Assembly (NCBI GenBank): GCA_964036195.1
Contig: OZ038451.1
Location: 28,041,927-28,105,926, forward strand
Source: Sphaerolaimus hirsutus
Lineage: Eukaryota; Nematoda; Chromadorea; Monhysterida; Sphaerolaimidae
Direction of reading: 5' to 3'
DNA: 64,000 nt
Position numbers and translations under genes: made by a program. Numbering within the stretch: the first letter of the stretch is position 1; each line of letters opens with the position of its first letter. The notes beneath the pieces are model-generated. The model was given only the letters and a program-made list of their open reading frames with translations, made no database searches and was not told where the DNA came from. Shown in pieces: positions 1 to 13,900 of the stretch.

Positions 1-432
1 CAAAGTTTCATGATCACAAGTTAAAGCAGCATTGAGCTAGAGCACCATTTGTACATCAGTACAAAATGACCGAAATTGTAACCCCCACAGTTCCGCAGTG
101 GGTGGAGCTAGAGGAGTGAAATTTTGGGTGAAAACTCAAAACACCTGATATATTAATGTGTTGAAATTTTATAACTGTAGCTTACCCCTAGCGTGAATGG
201 CGAGCACTGCCCGGGGGCTTTTCAGCCCGACCATGTAATTGGCATGGCAAAGTGGCAAGGCAAATGAATATTAATTAATCAAGTGGTACACGTGAAGCGT
301 GAATTTGCTTCTGATGATGGTTGTGGACTTTTACTTGTCCAACCGGGGACCATCCCACACCCAAAAGTGTGAAATGTCAATAAATGGTTTTGTTACTGAA
401 CTTTTAACATTTTGCATTACCTTTGAGACATT

Positions 433-622
433 TGTATACTCCAGCGACATTACATCTTACAATGAAATCTACCATATCCCATCTTAATAAAAGAACAAAC
501 AAAAAATTCTTCATCATATTTATCAAAGCAATTTGATGAATATGATTTAAAAATTTTTTTGTTTTTTTTTCAGATGGGATACGGTAGATTTCATTGTAAG
601 GTGTAATGTCGCTGGAGTATAC
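433..622. repeat. Foldback element, about 50-bp arms
   Basis: Left arm 433-485 begins GTATACTCCAGCGACATTAC; right arm 573-622 is its reverse complement with few mismatches. A half copy of the same arm occurs at 49107-49160. Non-autonomous, no coding capacity. Confidence 0.8.
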
Positions 623-721
623 ATTGAGAGTGACATTTGACACTTGACATTTTACGGGATGCGGGATTACCCCCTGATATATTGTTCAATTTCCATGGTT
701 CTTTGCTGCATCGTCACACCT

Positions 722-1110
722 GGGGCCAGTTCCAGCTAGTGGAAAGTAAAGAGTAAAAATTGGAGAGTAGAGTAAATAATGACACATGGCAAGTTAAGGG
801 TAGAGTAAAAATTGTAGAGTAAATGAAAGATTTATGAAGCAGACAGAAAATGACGATAAAATGTAAGAAAAATAAATACATAAATTCTATTATTATTATT
901 ATTTTCAACATTTTGTCGTTATTTTCGTTTGTTTCTTTACTCTTTACTTTCCTTTTCAATTTTTGCTCAACTTTACAATTTTTACTCTACCTTTTCTTTA
1001 CTCTTCAATTTTCATTTTACTCTCCAATTTTTACTCTACTGTTTACTTGCCATTTGTCATTTTACTCTGCTTTACAATTTTTACTTTTCACTCTTTCCTA
1101 CCCCTACTGT
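722..1110. repeat. Foldback with purine-rich and pyrimidine-rich arms
   Basis: The left end, GGGGCCAGTTCC then a run of AGTAAAGAGTAAA-like words (722-830), is mirrored by pyrimidine-rich TTTACTCTxCAATT words at about 930-1110. The same terminus, GGGGCCAGTTCCGC, opens the cleaner foldback at 58250-58466, so the two form a family. The open frames here are by-products of the low-complexity words. Confidence 0.6.
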
Positions 1111-1381
1111 ACCGACAAGACTTTTTTCCCGCTTTTCAGTTGTCGTTTTCGGGACTGATTACAGTTTTTTTTCGACTTCTGTATTTTTATTCCTCGTAAA
1201 TATGTGCCTCGTTTATTCCTCGTTTTATCAAAATTTATCCGAATCCCATTTGAACCCTTATCGGTAGCACTAGATTTCGATTTTGGGCCTCTGGTTGGAG
1301 GGAACAACGATGAAATTGCTGCTAGCACCAGTGAAGGGCAACAAGGAAAAAGGGGGTGCGTTTTTGTGCAATTTGAGTGGC

Positions 1382-1636
1382 TGGTATACTGGGCGGACAT
1401 GATACTCTGCCGTCGCACTGATTTATGTCTCGTGTTGGAAGCGTGCCAATGATTATTAAATCATGCGATTTCCGTAAATAGATGAACAAAATTCATCCAT
1501 GTGAATATGTTAATGAATAACATCATAACAAGAATAAATTGTGTCATCTTTTTATGAAATTCGCACGCGTTAACCATCATTGGCACACTTCCAGCGGGAA
1601 CCACGCGTGCAAGGTGTAAAGTAACCGGAGTATACG
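1382..1636. repeat. Dispersed foldback, copy 1 (GGTATACT termini)
   Basis: Ends GGTATACT and AGTATAC. An internal inverted pair (GTGTTGGAAGCGTGCCAATG against CATTGGCACACTTCCAGC) brackets a spacer. A second copy with the same layout lies at 26667-26920. Confidence 0.75.
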
Positions 1637-1959
1637 TTGATTCTCGGTGTTATCGGTTCGATGTACATACAGTATTTGCTCTTAGAATTCTCCTGGAGGT
1701 GAAATTTTTTTTCTCTGGGGGGGGGGGGCTATTCAAGGGTGCAAGGGTAACTATTCAAATTACTAATTCGGTTATTTGCAAGCCTGTTTCTATGAACTAA
1801 TTTCACGAAATATGCTCTATAAAAAAGTGCCATCTTTGTCTAAATTGGACACGACAAATTATTTTTACTTAGGGGGATTTATTTGAGTGAGAATTCTCTT
1901 TTCCTCATTCGTTTAACCGGGTAGGATTAAAGACAGTATTGCAATTTTTAATCGCACAG

Positions 1960-4900
1960 GAAAAAGCGTCGCAAAGCGGATAATTCCATGCGACAGGTGC
2001 CGCCGCCCGTAAAAATAGACCACAGCCAACTTCCCACGTGCGAAAATGGCAAGCAAATCAAAGTGTACGTTAATTTTCACTTTTTTCACATTTTCCATTT
2101 TTTTATTTCAAAAAGTTTTTTTTTCAGACTACGCCGCCTCACGGCCACTGTGGATGATGAAGCTTCTCAAACTGTTATGTCCATTTTTGCTAGAAGTCCT
2201 TCTGTGCAACAATATGATTTGGCAAGTGTCCAAGTTTTTTTTCTTCAGTTGTACAGTTTTCTGGCTCAATGGAATTTGCGATTAAGGGCATCATTTTATT
2301 TGTTCAGAATTTAGACATGTTAAAACCCCTAGAATAACATAGGAGATAATTTCAATTGATCAGAGAAATGGCGCCTGTAAAATTAATTCAGGCATCCAAT
2401 TCTCAACATCGAGAAGTCCAAAATATGCCAAATTGAAGTTAGGCCCGGAAACGTCATCTGGGGCAACTCCCGCACATTTTTGATAATTTTCCATACATTT
2501 ATAGGATAGTGTCAAATTTGCCATTTTTTGAAAAAAATGCAAAAAGTTGGTTAAGGGGTCAACCTTCCACAGCTTCTTTTGTTGTGAAAAAACAACAACA
2601 ATAAATGTGAGAAGTCCACTATGGACACCGATTTCTAAAAGTCGACAAGTCCATAAATTGCCCCTAAGGCAGCCCCGTCGTCGCCGGGACATTTCCCGTT
2701 CTCGCGTGCAAGAATTCGACAAGTCCATCCCCCCAAAAAAAAACAACAGTTTTGCCAAAAACCCAAATTACCAAAGAACATTGTGCATTTGAAAGCACAA
2801 AGCCCAAAGCACTTTCAGAAGCACAAATTTGTTCGATGTAGATCAGTACATTTATCAATACAAAAAGCACAAAATGAGTTTGTGTGCTTAAAGGTGCTGA
2901 TCTAACATCGGTACTTTGAGAAGCACAAAAAATAATGTGTAGATCGATACTTTATCAGTAAAAAAATGGCTAACGCCAAACAAAAAGTGGACGCTGCCTC
3001 CACAGCAAATAGAGATGAAGTGTGTCTCTCAAATGGAAATGAAGTGCGTCTCTCAAATGGACATTAATATATATTGGATGCACAAAAGTAATGTATCATT
3101 GCTTAGAAAATGGCATACACTTCACTGATAACACACTTTACTGTGGTTACATATCCCACCTGAATAAAGAAACTATTTGTATTACATCACAAGAGTTACA
3201 TGTATTGACTGTTAAATGCACAAAAGCAATATATCATTACATCTGCATTGTGAGAAATGTCTCACATGGAACCCAGACTTTTACTTATTCAATAGTTTTN
3301 NNNNNNNNNNNNNNNNNNNNNNNNNNNNNNNNNNNNNNNNNNNNNNNNNNNNNNNNNNNNNNNNNNNNNNNNNNNNNNNNNNNNNNNNNNNNNNNNNNNN
3401 NNNNNNNNNNNNNNNNNNNNNNNNNNNNNNNNNNNNNNNNNNNNNNNNNNNNNNNNNNNNNNNNNNNNNNNNNNNNNNNNNNNNNNNNNNNNNNNNNNNT
3501 TTACTCGATTTTTGGCTACACATTTAGTCGGATCAGTTTAGTGGCACGGCCACGAAGGTGTGTTTATCCAGTGGTTTAAGTGTTCGCACCGCGCAGGTGC
3601 TAGTTGCCCGATTTGTGGATTTGATAGGCGGTACAGGACCGCAGTTCAATTGTTTTGGCGTCGATTCGCGAACGTTTTGACACGATTGTTTATGGATACA
3701 TTGTGTCGCATTTCGAGGGTTGTCGCTGGCTTTTATGTGGTTAGCTTTTGCGTGCCGGACTTGTGTCCTATGCCCAGTATGCAGCAGCTATGTGGATGCA
3801 TACTTTTCTATTGTCGGTTCGATTTTCGTGCTCATTTATTGGATTTGACACTATTTGTTCCCATCAGGTTACGAGTGCTTCAAAGGTGATATTTATTTAC
3901 ATCATCTGATGGATTTGTAGAGTAGAGTAGAGCGTGTCTTTTTGTGCATAGTGCAGATCCTACATTTTTTGTCATACAGTGGCGGTTTGTTTCGATGCAT
4001 TGAATAGCTCATATTTCAATTTGGTGCTTTTATTACTTTCTCAGCGAGTCAAATGTCAACTGGTTGATTCATTTATTATTTAGCTGTGTGTATTTATCAG
4101 TCGTTCAGATTTGAAAGCGTAAGCGGAATGCTTTCACTCTTTAATATTCGGTGCGATATTTCATTCATATTTGTCGCTTATCCAGTCGATAAAATTTCAG
4201 TGCGAGTGCTATCTATTCGGCACTGTTATCACTGCCCCAACTATCGCATCTGTGTGGATATTAATCGCGTATTTGTCTATCGAGCTAGTTATTGATTTTC
4301 ATGTCGATCAACTTCACGCGGTTTCCCGTTCTAGTTAGACTTTGTTGGTCTGTTGAAATCCGCACGTTGATCAGTCTTGTGTCTATACATATTTATTGTT
4401 TTTGTCATATTTACCTCAGTGCGTTTTGCTATTACATGAAGTGATACAATTTCGTCAAATTGTCGGTTGAGCATCCCTTGAGGTGGATAACTTATCGTTT
4501 TTTTCCATCGGAATATGGTATAATTTTCTGTAAAGCATGCGATCTGTACGGTTACGGTGCTATCTACTTGAGCATTTTTATAAGCATTGAATTTTTTCGC
4601 ATCGTAGTTAGCTTAGGTTTTTTGATGCAATACTAAGGGTGTTTGTTGCACACGTCTTGTGATGGAAAAACAGACAGGACTTTGGCGCCAAAACCGCCAT
4701 GGCGCTTTTCCTAACATCAGCGCCAAGCGCCAATGGCGCCACAGCGAAATAGCGCCAAGCGCAAAAAGCGCCATGGCGCTTTTCCATCACTACACATGTC
4801 TATCTGCCATGTCTCTCATGTTTTCTTATCTTTGTTCAATTGCATTTCGTCTAGTCATCTTGACACATTTTGGCAGCTACATATCTATTTGAATCGTTCC

Positions 4901-7900
4901 CACTTTGTTGCAATCGCTTGAAATTTGAATTCCTAGGTACGGTGTTTTTTAAACGTTTATTTTGATGTCTTTCAGCGATTTTTTGGTGCATTTTTTCTTG
5001 TCACTTTCACTTTTCCGGAATTTGTAAGATTTATTACTTTAACGCATTGTTATTTTTTAGTTTTAAAGGCTATTTTAATCGATACTTATTTTAATTTTAC
5101 ATAGGTCCCTTTTTGTATTTACCTGTGGCGGCCTTGGCGGATAATCACTGGATATGCTTTTAGATCACCACGGAAAATTAGTTTGAAATTTAGATCCTTT
5201 TTGAAATCACGCCCCGCTATTCCACTCATGTTGGCTTCCGCTCATGCCGTTGCTGTGTACTAATTCACGGCTTTTCAACGGTGAACGTGGTTTGGGTGCT
5301 TGGATTTCACGTTTGAGTAAATTTTTAAAATTTATTTCTTCACTTGTGTTTCCCCAACACTCGCGCAGTCGTCGGTTTCCGTTACTTGTCAACTTTGTCG
5401 AAACATCTCGACGAAAAATGCAGAAACCATATTGGCACCAGGGGTCTTGTACACAGGGCACCAGGGATTTGGACCCCCGCGGGGGTTCAGATAGATAGTA
5501 AATCGCGCCTCCGGAGGGATAGACAGCTGTAAAAAAAAATTTTGGCGGGGGGTTCAATATATAGGCTATTTTGAGGTTTAGAAGCTAAAAAAGGGGGAAA
5601 AATCGCTCAAAATAGGTGAAACATAGCAAAAAATAGGTTAAGAATAGGTAGAAATAGGTACATAAGCACATACCGTATTTCCTCGAAATACCCCCCCCCC
5701 TCGAAATACCCCCTCGAAATACCCCCCCTCGAAATACCCCCCCTCAAAATGGGCACTATGTATTTGTGGTCCGGCAAATGCATAACATACGTTTAAAACA
5801 CCTACTGTGTTACGTTAGAACATCGTTTATACCATCTAGGTACATCCTTATATAAGGCTGTAAAAACTTACAAATGGTGGTTATTGTCGCATTTTTCACG
5901 TTTTTCTCTCAAAATGTCCACTCTGAAAAAATAAACCCCCTGGGGGTATTTCGAGGAAATACGGTAAATAGCTAAAAATAGCTGAAAATGTGTGATAAGG
6001 CATACACATTGATGATTTGGACGGTGAAAATATATAACTAGGTATGAAAAGTAGCGATTTTGAGTGAAAATTAGGGTAAATTTCTCAAAAATCGCTCCAG
6101 GATAGATAGATAGCTGGCGATTTTTTTTTTTTGGGGGGGGGGGGTTCAGGGGATAGTAGCCAAAAATTTCGCCTCGGGATAGATAGATAGCTGAGCGGCC
6201 TCCGGGATGGATAAATAGCTGGAGCGTTTGGGGGGGGGGGAACCCCCCCCCCCTACCAGACCCCTGATTGGCACCAGGTATGAATAGCGCCAAGCGCTAA
6301 TTGCGCTCCACACACTGGATGTCAACTGTTTTGGTGTCAACTCGATCTTAGTTCAATTTAGGTTACAGGACAATTTTCAAGTGAATGTATGGCAAAGTCG
6401 AAGAGAAATTTATATTGCCATGTGCATTTGAACATAATTTCGCAGCCAATAAACTGAAAAATTATGAAAAACGCATCCGGATGTCAACTGGGCCAATGGT
6501 TTTCATAAATTTTTACTTTATGGACTGCAAAACCATGTTCAAATGCACATGGCAATATAAATTCCGCTTCGATTTGGCCGCACATTTACTTGAAAATTGT
6601 CCTGCAACCTAAATTGAACTAAAATCGAGTTGACACCCAAACAGTTGACATCCAGTGTGTGTGGTGCCAATTCCACAAGAAAAGAGCGTGCCAATTGCGT
6701 CGCGTCTAGGGTTCAAACAGGATTGTGGTCAGGATTGTTTGTTTTTGGGTGATTTTCAGGATTGTGTTTTGGGATCAGACTTGTGGACTCAGTTCTGGTA
6801 AAAGGTTTTTCTCTAATTTGCTGTAAAAAGGTTTAAGAGATGCTTGGATGTGGAAAAGTGGGATCAAATGCACACTGGAGGTTCGCTTCACATAAAGCCG
6901 GGATTACAGCTCAGCGGCGTTTGATGTGAAATGATGACGTAAAATTATGTTGTAAAATTGATTACATCAAAATAGACAGGAACAGACAAGAGACAGAAAA
7001 TGGAGGTGCAGAATTGAAATTTCAGAATTAGATAGTTCTAGTAATTGTGTGTAATGTCATATAAAAAATTAAGAAAATAATTATTATAAAATAAGTTATT
7101 AATTTTACATCAAAATTTACATTTTACATCAAAATTTTACATAAAACATTTTACGTCAACAACAAAATTTTGATGTAAAATTAATAACTACTTAAGTGAA
7201 ATAAAGTCATTGGCAAATTTAGCAAAATCTTCAGGGATTGGGATTAGGGAAATTTTTTCAGGGGATTGGAATTTTAAATTTTTTTGGGATTGGCTTTTCA
7301 GACTTTTGTGTTCGGGACTGCAAAATTCTGATAATTGCCAGGATTCGTGATCCCATTTGAACCATAGTCAGTGATTTTCAGGGGCGCCAGCACTGTGGGT
7401 TCAGATTCAATTTTCAAGTAAGCATGCTCTTCGTGCCCTGCAAACACGCAAACCCTGCAAATCTTCACGCAAATTTTAAAGATTTGTATCCATAAATATC
7501 CCCATCGTTTAACCACCCTCAAAATTTCTACTCAAAAAATAAGCCCCCTGGGAGGTAATTCGAGGAAATACGATACATTCGATACGATACATTGAGTGAT
7601 TTTGTCGAATGCTAATTGCACCTTTGAAGAAGCTTAGTGTAATAAAGTGCCTACACACACTAGTTTTCACCGTGACTTCGTGTGAAAACTGAAATTTTTT
7701 CAAATGCAAATTAATGAACATGGTTGACTGATTTTGTTTTATTTTAATTATAAATTAAATTAATGGAAGTTAAAATTAAAAATTTGAAAACTAAAACAGC
7801 ATACAAAAAGAGTAGGCTCAATGTCGCCATGTCGCATTTCAGTTTTCACATCGGTCACGGTGAAAACTAGTGTGTGTAGGGCCATTCTTGCATCTGAATT

Positions 7901-10900
7901 GAATGTCACTTCGTTGCATTTTCCTACCTCAGAGTACGTCAACAACGACGAATAAGTACTGGGAGTTGAAAAAAGTTTCTGACGAAATACTCAGCCCCCA
8001 CGAAATACTACCCCCCCTCTCAAAATTTCCACTATGAAAAAATAAACCCCTTTAATTTTACTGTCATCTCAGAATCCTCGTCGAACTCGCTGCCGGACGC
8101 CTTCCGCACGCCCTTGTCTCTGACAAAGCAATGTAAAAGAGCCAGGCATTTGACGCAAAGGATGGCGCCAAGCGCCAATGGCGCCACTATATTTTAGCGC
8201 CACGGGCCAAAAAGCGCCGTTTAGGTACATCACTGCCCAGACGTACATCCACTTTGAAATACCGTGAAGCTATATAACATATCCTATGCATGTGCCACAC
8301 ATGTGCAGCAGCATTTTTCCATTGCGACCAATGATTGTTGACATTTGCATTTTGTTATCATTCACTCGATAGACGCTCACTCCGGGGCATGCCTAATACG
8401 CACATCTGCCCGTTACGCACATTTGCCCGTTTTTTCACTTGACACTTTTTCAAGTGATGTTCAAATATGAGTGAAGTGAAAAAAAGTTGCGCAATGACAT
8501 TAGTGAACTGTTTTCACTTCATTCATATCTGAAAATCACTTGAAAAAGTGTCAAGTGAAAAAAACGGGCAAATGTGCGTATTAGTACACCCTCGCTCACT
8601 CCTGCACGCACATGCAGCGTACGAATTGCAACAACACCGCGCATTTGTCACCCTCACGCTGGGCAGGTAAGTTTGACATACACAGGGAAATATGAGCGTG
8701 TGAATGTGCGGTGAAGCGTCGCGAAGTGACTTCACGCCAACACTGCCCAACGCATCACCAAGCACCAGAGTTGGAAAAACGTATTTACGTTTACCCGAAA
8801 TACCCGGTTATTCGGGTATTTATATTTACGTTTACGTTTACGTTTTCCAAAAATACCATTACGTTTTGTTACGTTTTCCTGCCCAAAATACCTGGGTTCT
8901 AGGGAAAACGTAAAAATTATGATATTTAGTAGTTTATTAGTGGCCGCGCCCTCAGATGGAAATCACATTTCCATGATTTCTCTACAGATTTTGATCGTTG
9001 AGCACTTAAAATGATCAGAATGATGTGGCGATCCCATTAGTGCAGCGATTGGGATGATCACAAACAATAGCTAAAACATTTTATAAACTCCAATACATAG
9101 TCACCATAGTCTACCGACCATAGTCGATGCCGCACAGAGAATGTAGGTAACTGTATTTTGTCATAAACGGACAACAAATTATGAACAAAATAGTGAAAGA
9201 AATGCCATATTGATGATTAAAAATTCAACACAATTCCATTTACTCTCTCCAGATAGGTGTGGCAGATTTCACAGTATATTTGATGGAGTGTTTTTTCAAA
9301 AAAGACTAAAAACAGTTTTAAAAGTTTCAATGCACTGAAATTACTGTCTGTTCCCCTTACATCGGTGGCTGTAGAGTGACCATTTAGCCATGGGCTTGTG
9401 AAATTTGCTAAAATAATCAATTTGGGAACAGAATAATTTGAATAAAAATTATGTATAAGATTTAATTACAAAAACGTGTAATTTTTGCTCAATATTTATG
9501 TTTATCTCATCGCTGTTTGTGCATTATCATTAATGATAATGTTATTGATAATTGTTATAGTTGTCTCACTCATGTTGTTGATTATGGTGAGCATGTAGTG
9601 CTAAAAACAAGAAGATATTGCATGGAAATAAGTGATTGTTCCATCCAAAGGTGAAAATAATGGTATTTCCAAAGCACAGTGGCAAATATGACACATATAA
9701 CATTTTTACGTTTACCCTTTTTTTACGTATTCCTTGGTATTTTAAAAATACCTTACGTTTTAGTATTTATACTTTTGATTTGGAAAAGGTATTTACGTTT
9801 ACGTTTACGTTTTCTAAAAATACCAGTATTTGTACAACTCTGCCAAGCACGCTGCGCTTCCACACACATCACGAAAATCCGCGTGAAGGAACTTCTTTAT
9901 ACGGCGCGGGCGCTCAATGTTTATTAGCGTGAAGCGCGTGTGGAAGCGCCAGCGTTGTTAAGTGTCTTCCACAATATTGGAAGCGCTTGATACGCGCAGT
10001 GAAGCGAGGTGAAGCGTGTGGAAGATTTCGTGGTGCTGGTGGAAGCGCGTTGATTGCACACGCTTCACGAAACCATGTTTTGCTCTGATAGACATGTCAG
10101 ACTCACGTTGCGTCAGAGTAGGCAGTTTGTTATTGACACCACACAAGCTAGTTTTCATGATTCCAATTTGAAACTCTATCGAAATCATGTCGATCTTAAA
10201 CAGTAGTTCATGGACTGATCATTTCTGTAAACTAATAATTTCATCCAAATATTTACTAGTGCGCTGAGTCTAAGTGTCAGTGGAAGCGTCAATCAGTGTT
10301 CGCGTCGCCGTTCAGTTTTTGAATAAGTTTTCAAATTGGAACTATCAAAACTAACTTGTGTGGCCACATTGTTAGAATCGATTCAGCCCAGAGTGACGCA
10401 CCAGCAGAGAAGAAACATCGTCGATGTGCCACATTTCTGCCACACCGCAACTTTATTTGCACATCAGATTTATACTGTTTATTCTGTCATTCAATACGAA
10501 ATCTTGCCATCTGCCCAGTTGGGTAGCTTCTTTCGTATTTGGATAGATAGAGTACGCACATACATACATACCTAAATGTCTATTTGTACCTAGAGTTTTG
10601 TCTTTATTTGCAGTAATAGTGTGGCATTTTTGGCCATGAATGTGATCGATTTTCTCTGTTTCACCAATGTATTTTTACTGGCACAAAGCCAATTACTGTT
10701 CATTTATTGTTCATCAATCGTTCGTTTTTAATGATAAAAACATAGGTAATTCAATTTTATCATATTCTGGAAATCTACTAAAAAGCACCAAGATTATCAA
10801 CCGAAAATTTTGCATGGATTTGCACATAGTGCTCCGATATAACGTACCGTATTTGCTTGAATAATCCCCCTGGGGGATTATTATTTCGTCAGACTTTTTT

Positions 10901-13900
10901 GAGGGGGGAACTATTCAAGGGGGGGAATTATTCGAGGGGGGTGAATTATTGTTTCGTCAAAATTTTCAAGCATGTTTCTATCAACACATTTAATGAAATA
11001 TGCTTTATTAACACAAGAATGTGCCATTTTTGTTAATATTGGGCACACACAATTGATCAAATCTTTTAAGGGGGGAATTATTCGAGGGGGGGAATTATTA
11101 TTTCCTCACTCGTCTTACACGGGGGGATTATTCGAGGGGGGGGGGTTATTCAAGGGGGGGAACTATTCAAGCAAATACGGTATTTATTCATCCCATTCCA
11201 AACTCTCCATGTTTCGTCACAGTCAATAGACAATCGTAAATAAAAATTCCCATGGGTAGGTGTTCAATTGACCACCTGTCAAGTGCCAATTAATTGCTCG
11301 ATAATTGCATCAATTTGGTGTTTTAGTGACAATGGATTTTTTACGCAATTATTTTCACACCTATGTGCATGCGGTTTAAAAAAATAGGTAGGTAGATACC
11401 TATGTTTCGATAGGTACATATTTACATGCGATATATTTTATTTACATTTTTATGTTGTTTAGGGGTTGCTTTGTCGAGCTTATTTTTTTAAATATGTGTG
11501 CCTATCGTTGGATTTTTTCACATCTAATAAAAATTAAGTTTGTTGACTGTATCACCAATCATATCATAAGTACCTTTTACTATGCTGAAATTAACGCAAA
11601 TTTCGAATGGCTTTGGTAGCCGTGGGGTATATTCGAGTGATTGCAATAGTAACCGCAAATTTTGCACCAAAAATTGACCGTATTTAATATACAGGGATGG
11701 GCATTTTCAGTTACCGCTGGAAAAACGCGATAGCTTGAGCTACGGTTGAGCTATCGCAGTGAAATTTTAGCACAATAGAGTAGACTCCATAGGACACCTA
11801 TTCTGAAGTTTGCAACCCAAACGGCCACATTTTGGGTGAGTTGTGGAACACACAGTTTTTAGTGTAATTTTGTGACTTGACCCCCGTTATCTCAGGACTG
11901 GGGGACTATTCGAGAAAAACAAAGAATTTGGTTGTAGCCCCGACCCCAAACCCCAACATACTCAAAGGGCATCCAAATCGGCCAATGTACGACCGAATGG
12001 GACAACACCAAAGACCGGTGACCCCCCCCCCCCTCAAATGCCACCCTCGATTTATCCTATGGGTGACGCCTAGTCACAAAATTACACTAAAAACGGTGTG
12101 TTCCACTACTCACCCAAAATGTGGCCGTTTGGGTTGCAAACTTCAGAATAGGCGTCCTATGGAGTCTACTCTATTGTGTTAAAATTTCACTGTGATAGCT
12201 CAACCGTAGCTCAAGCTATCGCGTTTTTCCAGCGGTAACTGAAGATGCCCACCCCTGTATGAACGATGACTACTGTCTTTGTCATAGGTATATTTTTATC
12301 GACTGGCTTTGAGAAAACCCAGCAGTGGTGCATAGTTGTTGAAACGTATTTATGTTTACTCGATAAATACGTATACTCGCGTACTGCGTAAATACATTTA
12401 CGTTTCCTCCCGAAAAATACCGGTACTCACATACTCGCATACTTTTTGAAAGTGCGCGAGTACAGAAAACGTATTTTAAGGGGAGTGTAAATGTCATTTT
12501 GCCAGACAGAAAATGACAGACATAGGACATTTTCCTAAGAAATACTTATCAGGAGAGAAAACACATCTTTCAGAGTAAAAATTACAAAAAACACACACCA
12601 ATTTCTACGTTGTTTTGTGTGAAAAATATTCACTTTTTTGTTTTCTGTGAGGAAAAATACCTATTTTTACGTTTTCCCTGGAAAAATAATCATTTTTACG
12701 TTTTCACTATAAAAAAGTATTTTACTCACCTTTTACACACTGTAATAGTAAAAATAAAATACTTTACGTTTTCTGTACTCACGTGTGAGTAAAATAAAAA
12801 TACTTTACGTTTACGTTTACTTTTTAAAAAGTTGAGTACTTTTAACAACTCTGCAGTGGTGTAACAACATCACTTTATTTTCATCATATTATGCTAGCGT
12901 GCAAAGCGTGTGCCAAGTTGCATTTGCGGCACTTCCCTTTGATGTCATAACAATCCATTAGTATAAAAAGGTGATGTATAAAAGACGCCCTGTTGCAATT
13001 GTCTGAGATTGCACTCGTAGAAACAATGAATACATTTAAATTACAACACTGATCTCAATTAGCAAAGGTTTACCAAAGTGCATCTTTATTTGTTCAGCTA
13101 TGAGGGAATATCTCTTTGTTTTGTTCTCATCTTTAGCTCATTAATTTCCATTGTGACGCCAATTTTGCATGTGGCGTCACTTTACAAAATTGGCTTTGTG
13201 AAAATGATGAATAGGGCTTTGAAGGAACCGCGTGTGGTCATTTCTGAACGGTTTACATTTTAACACAGATATGCAATTCGTGTGTTTTGTGTGTGCTGAA
13301 TCTTACAATTCACGATAAAAACTTCTAGTGTTGGAATGGCGCCAAACATTTTAATGGCGCCCTTTTAATCTGCGCCATTATTGGAGCCTAGGGCACCTCC
13401 AGGCCCTGTAAAATGTCAAATGTCATGTTTGCCGTTTACGTTTGCCATTTTGCAGAGCATTTTCCATGACTTTTGACACTTTGCATGACATTTAACATTT
13501 GACAGGGCTTTTTACAGGGTCTGTGAGTGCCCCCAGACATACTTCTTGAATGGCGGCACCGCACCATGTTTCCATGGCGTCTCAGTCGCCCGGCACTTAT
13601 TCTGGAAAGGCACAATGACGCGTTGGCGTTGGGCGCCATATTTTCTGGCGTTTTCGCATCACTAGTGTGGTGGCGTCAGTTTTGGCGCTTTTCAGCACTT
13701 CCATGAATGATACAAATGCCCGCATGCGTGCCACTTGAGAATGGTCAATGGTTATGGTTCATAAATTATCCATTTTGCCACTCTGCGGGTGGTTGGCGGT
13801 TGGCACTTTTCCCCATTTGGAATTGTACAAAAATTGTTATATTCATCGAAATGGCAGCGATTTGCGTAATCAGTCAACAGATCTGTCAGACTTTTTCATA

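Larger units (their letters stand above)
1..1959. other. Repeat-rich 5' flank of the RPP30 exons
   Basis: This stretch holds three foldback elements (annotated separately) and a G-run at about 1718-1730 followed by CTATTCAAGGG, a fragment of the TA-flanked G/C-run family. An open frame around 1267-1400 reads like protein (DFDFGPLVGGNNDE) but matches nothing I recognise and has no convincing splice context. The missing RPP30 N-terminal exons were looked for here and not found. Confidence 0.5.

Noticed and set aside
1267-1400. Frame with DFDFGPLVGGNNDE as the missing RPP30 N-terminus
   Set aside because: It does not match the start of the family barrel and has no donor that reaches the exon at 1960.
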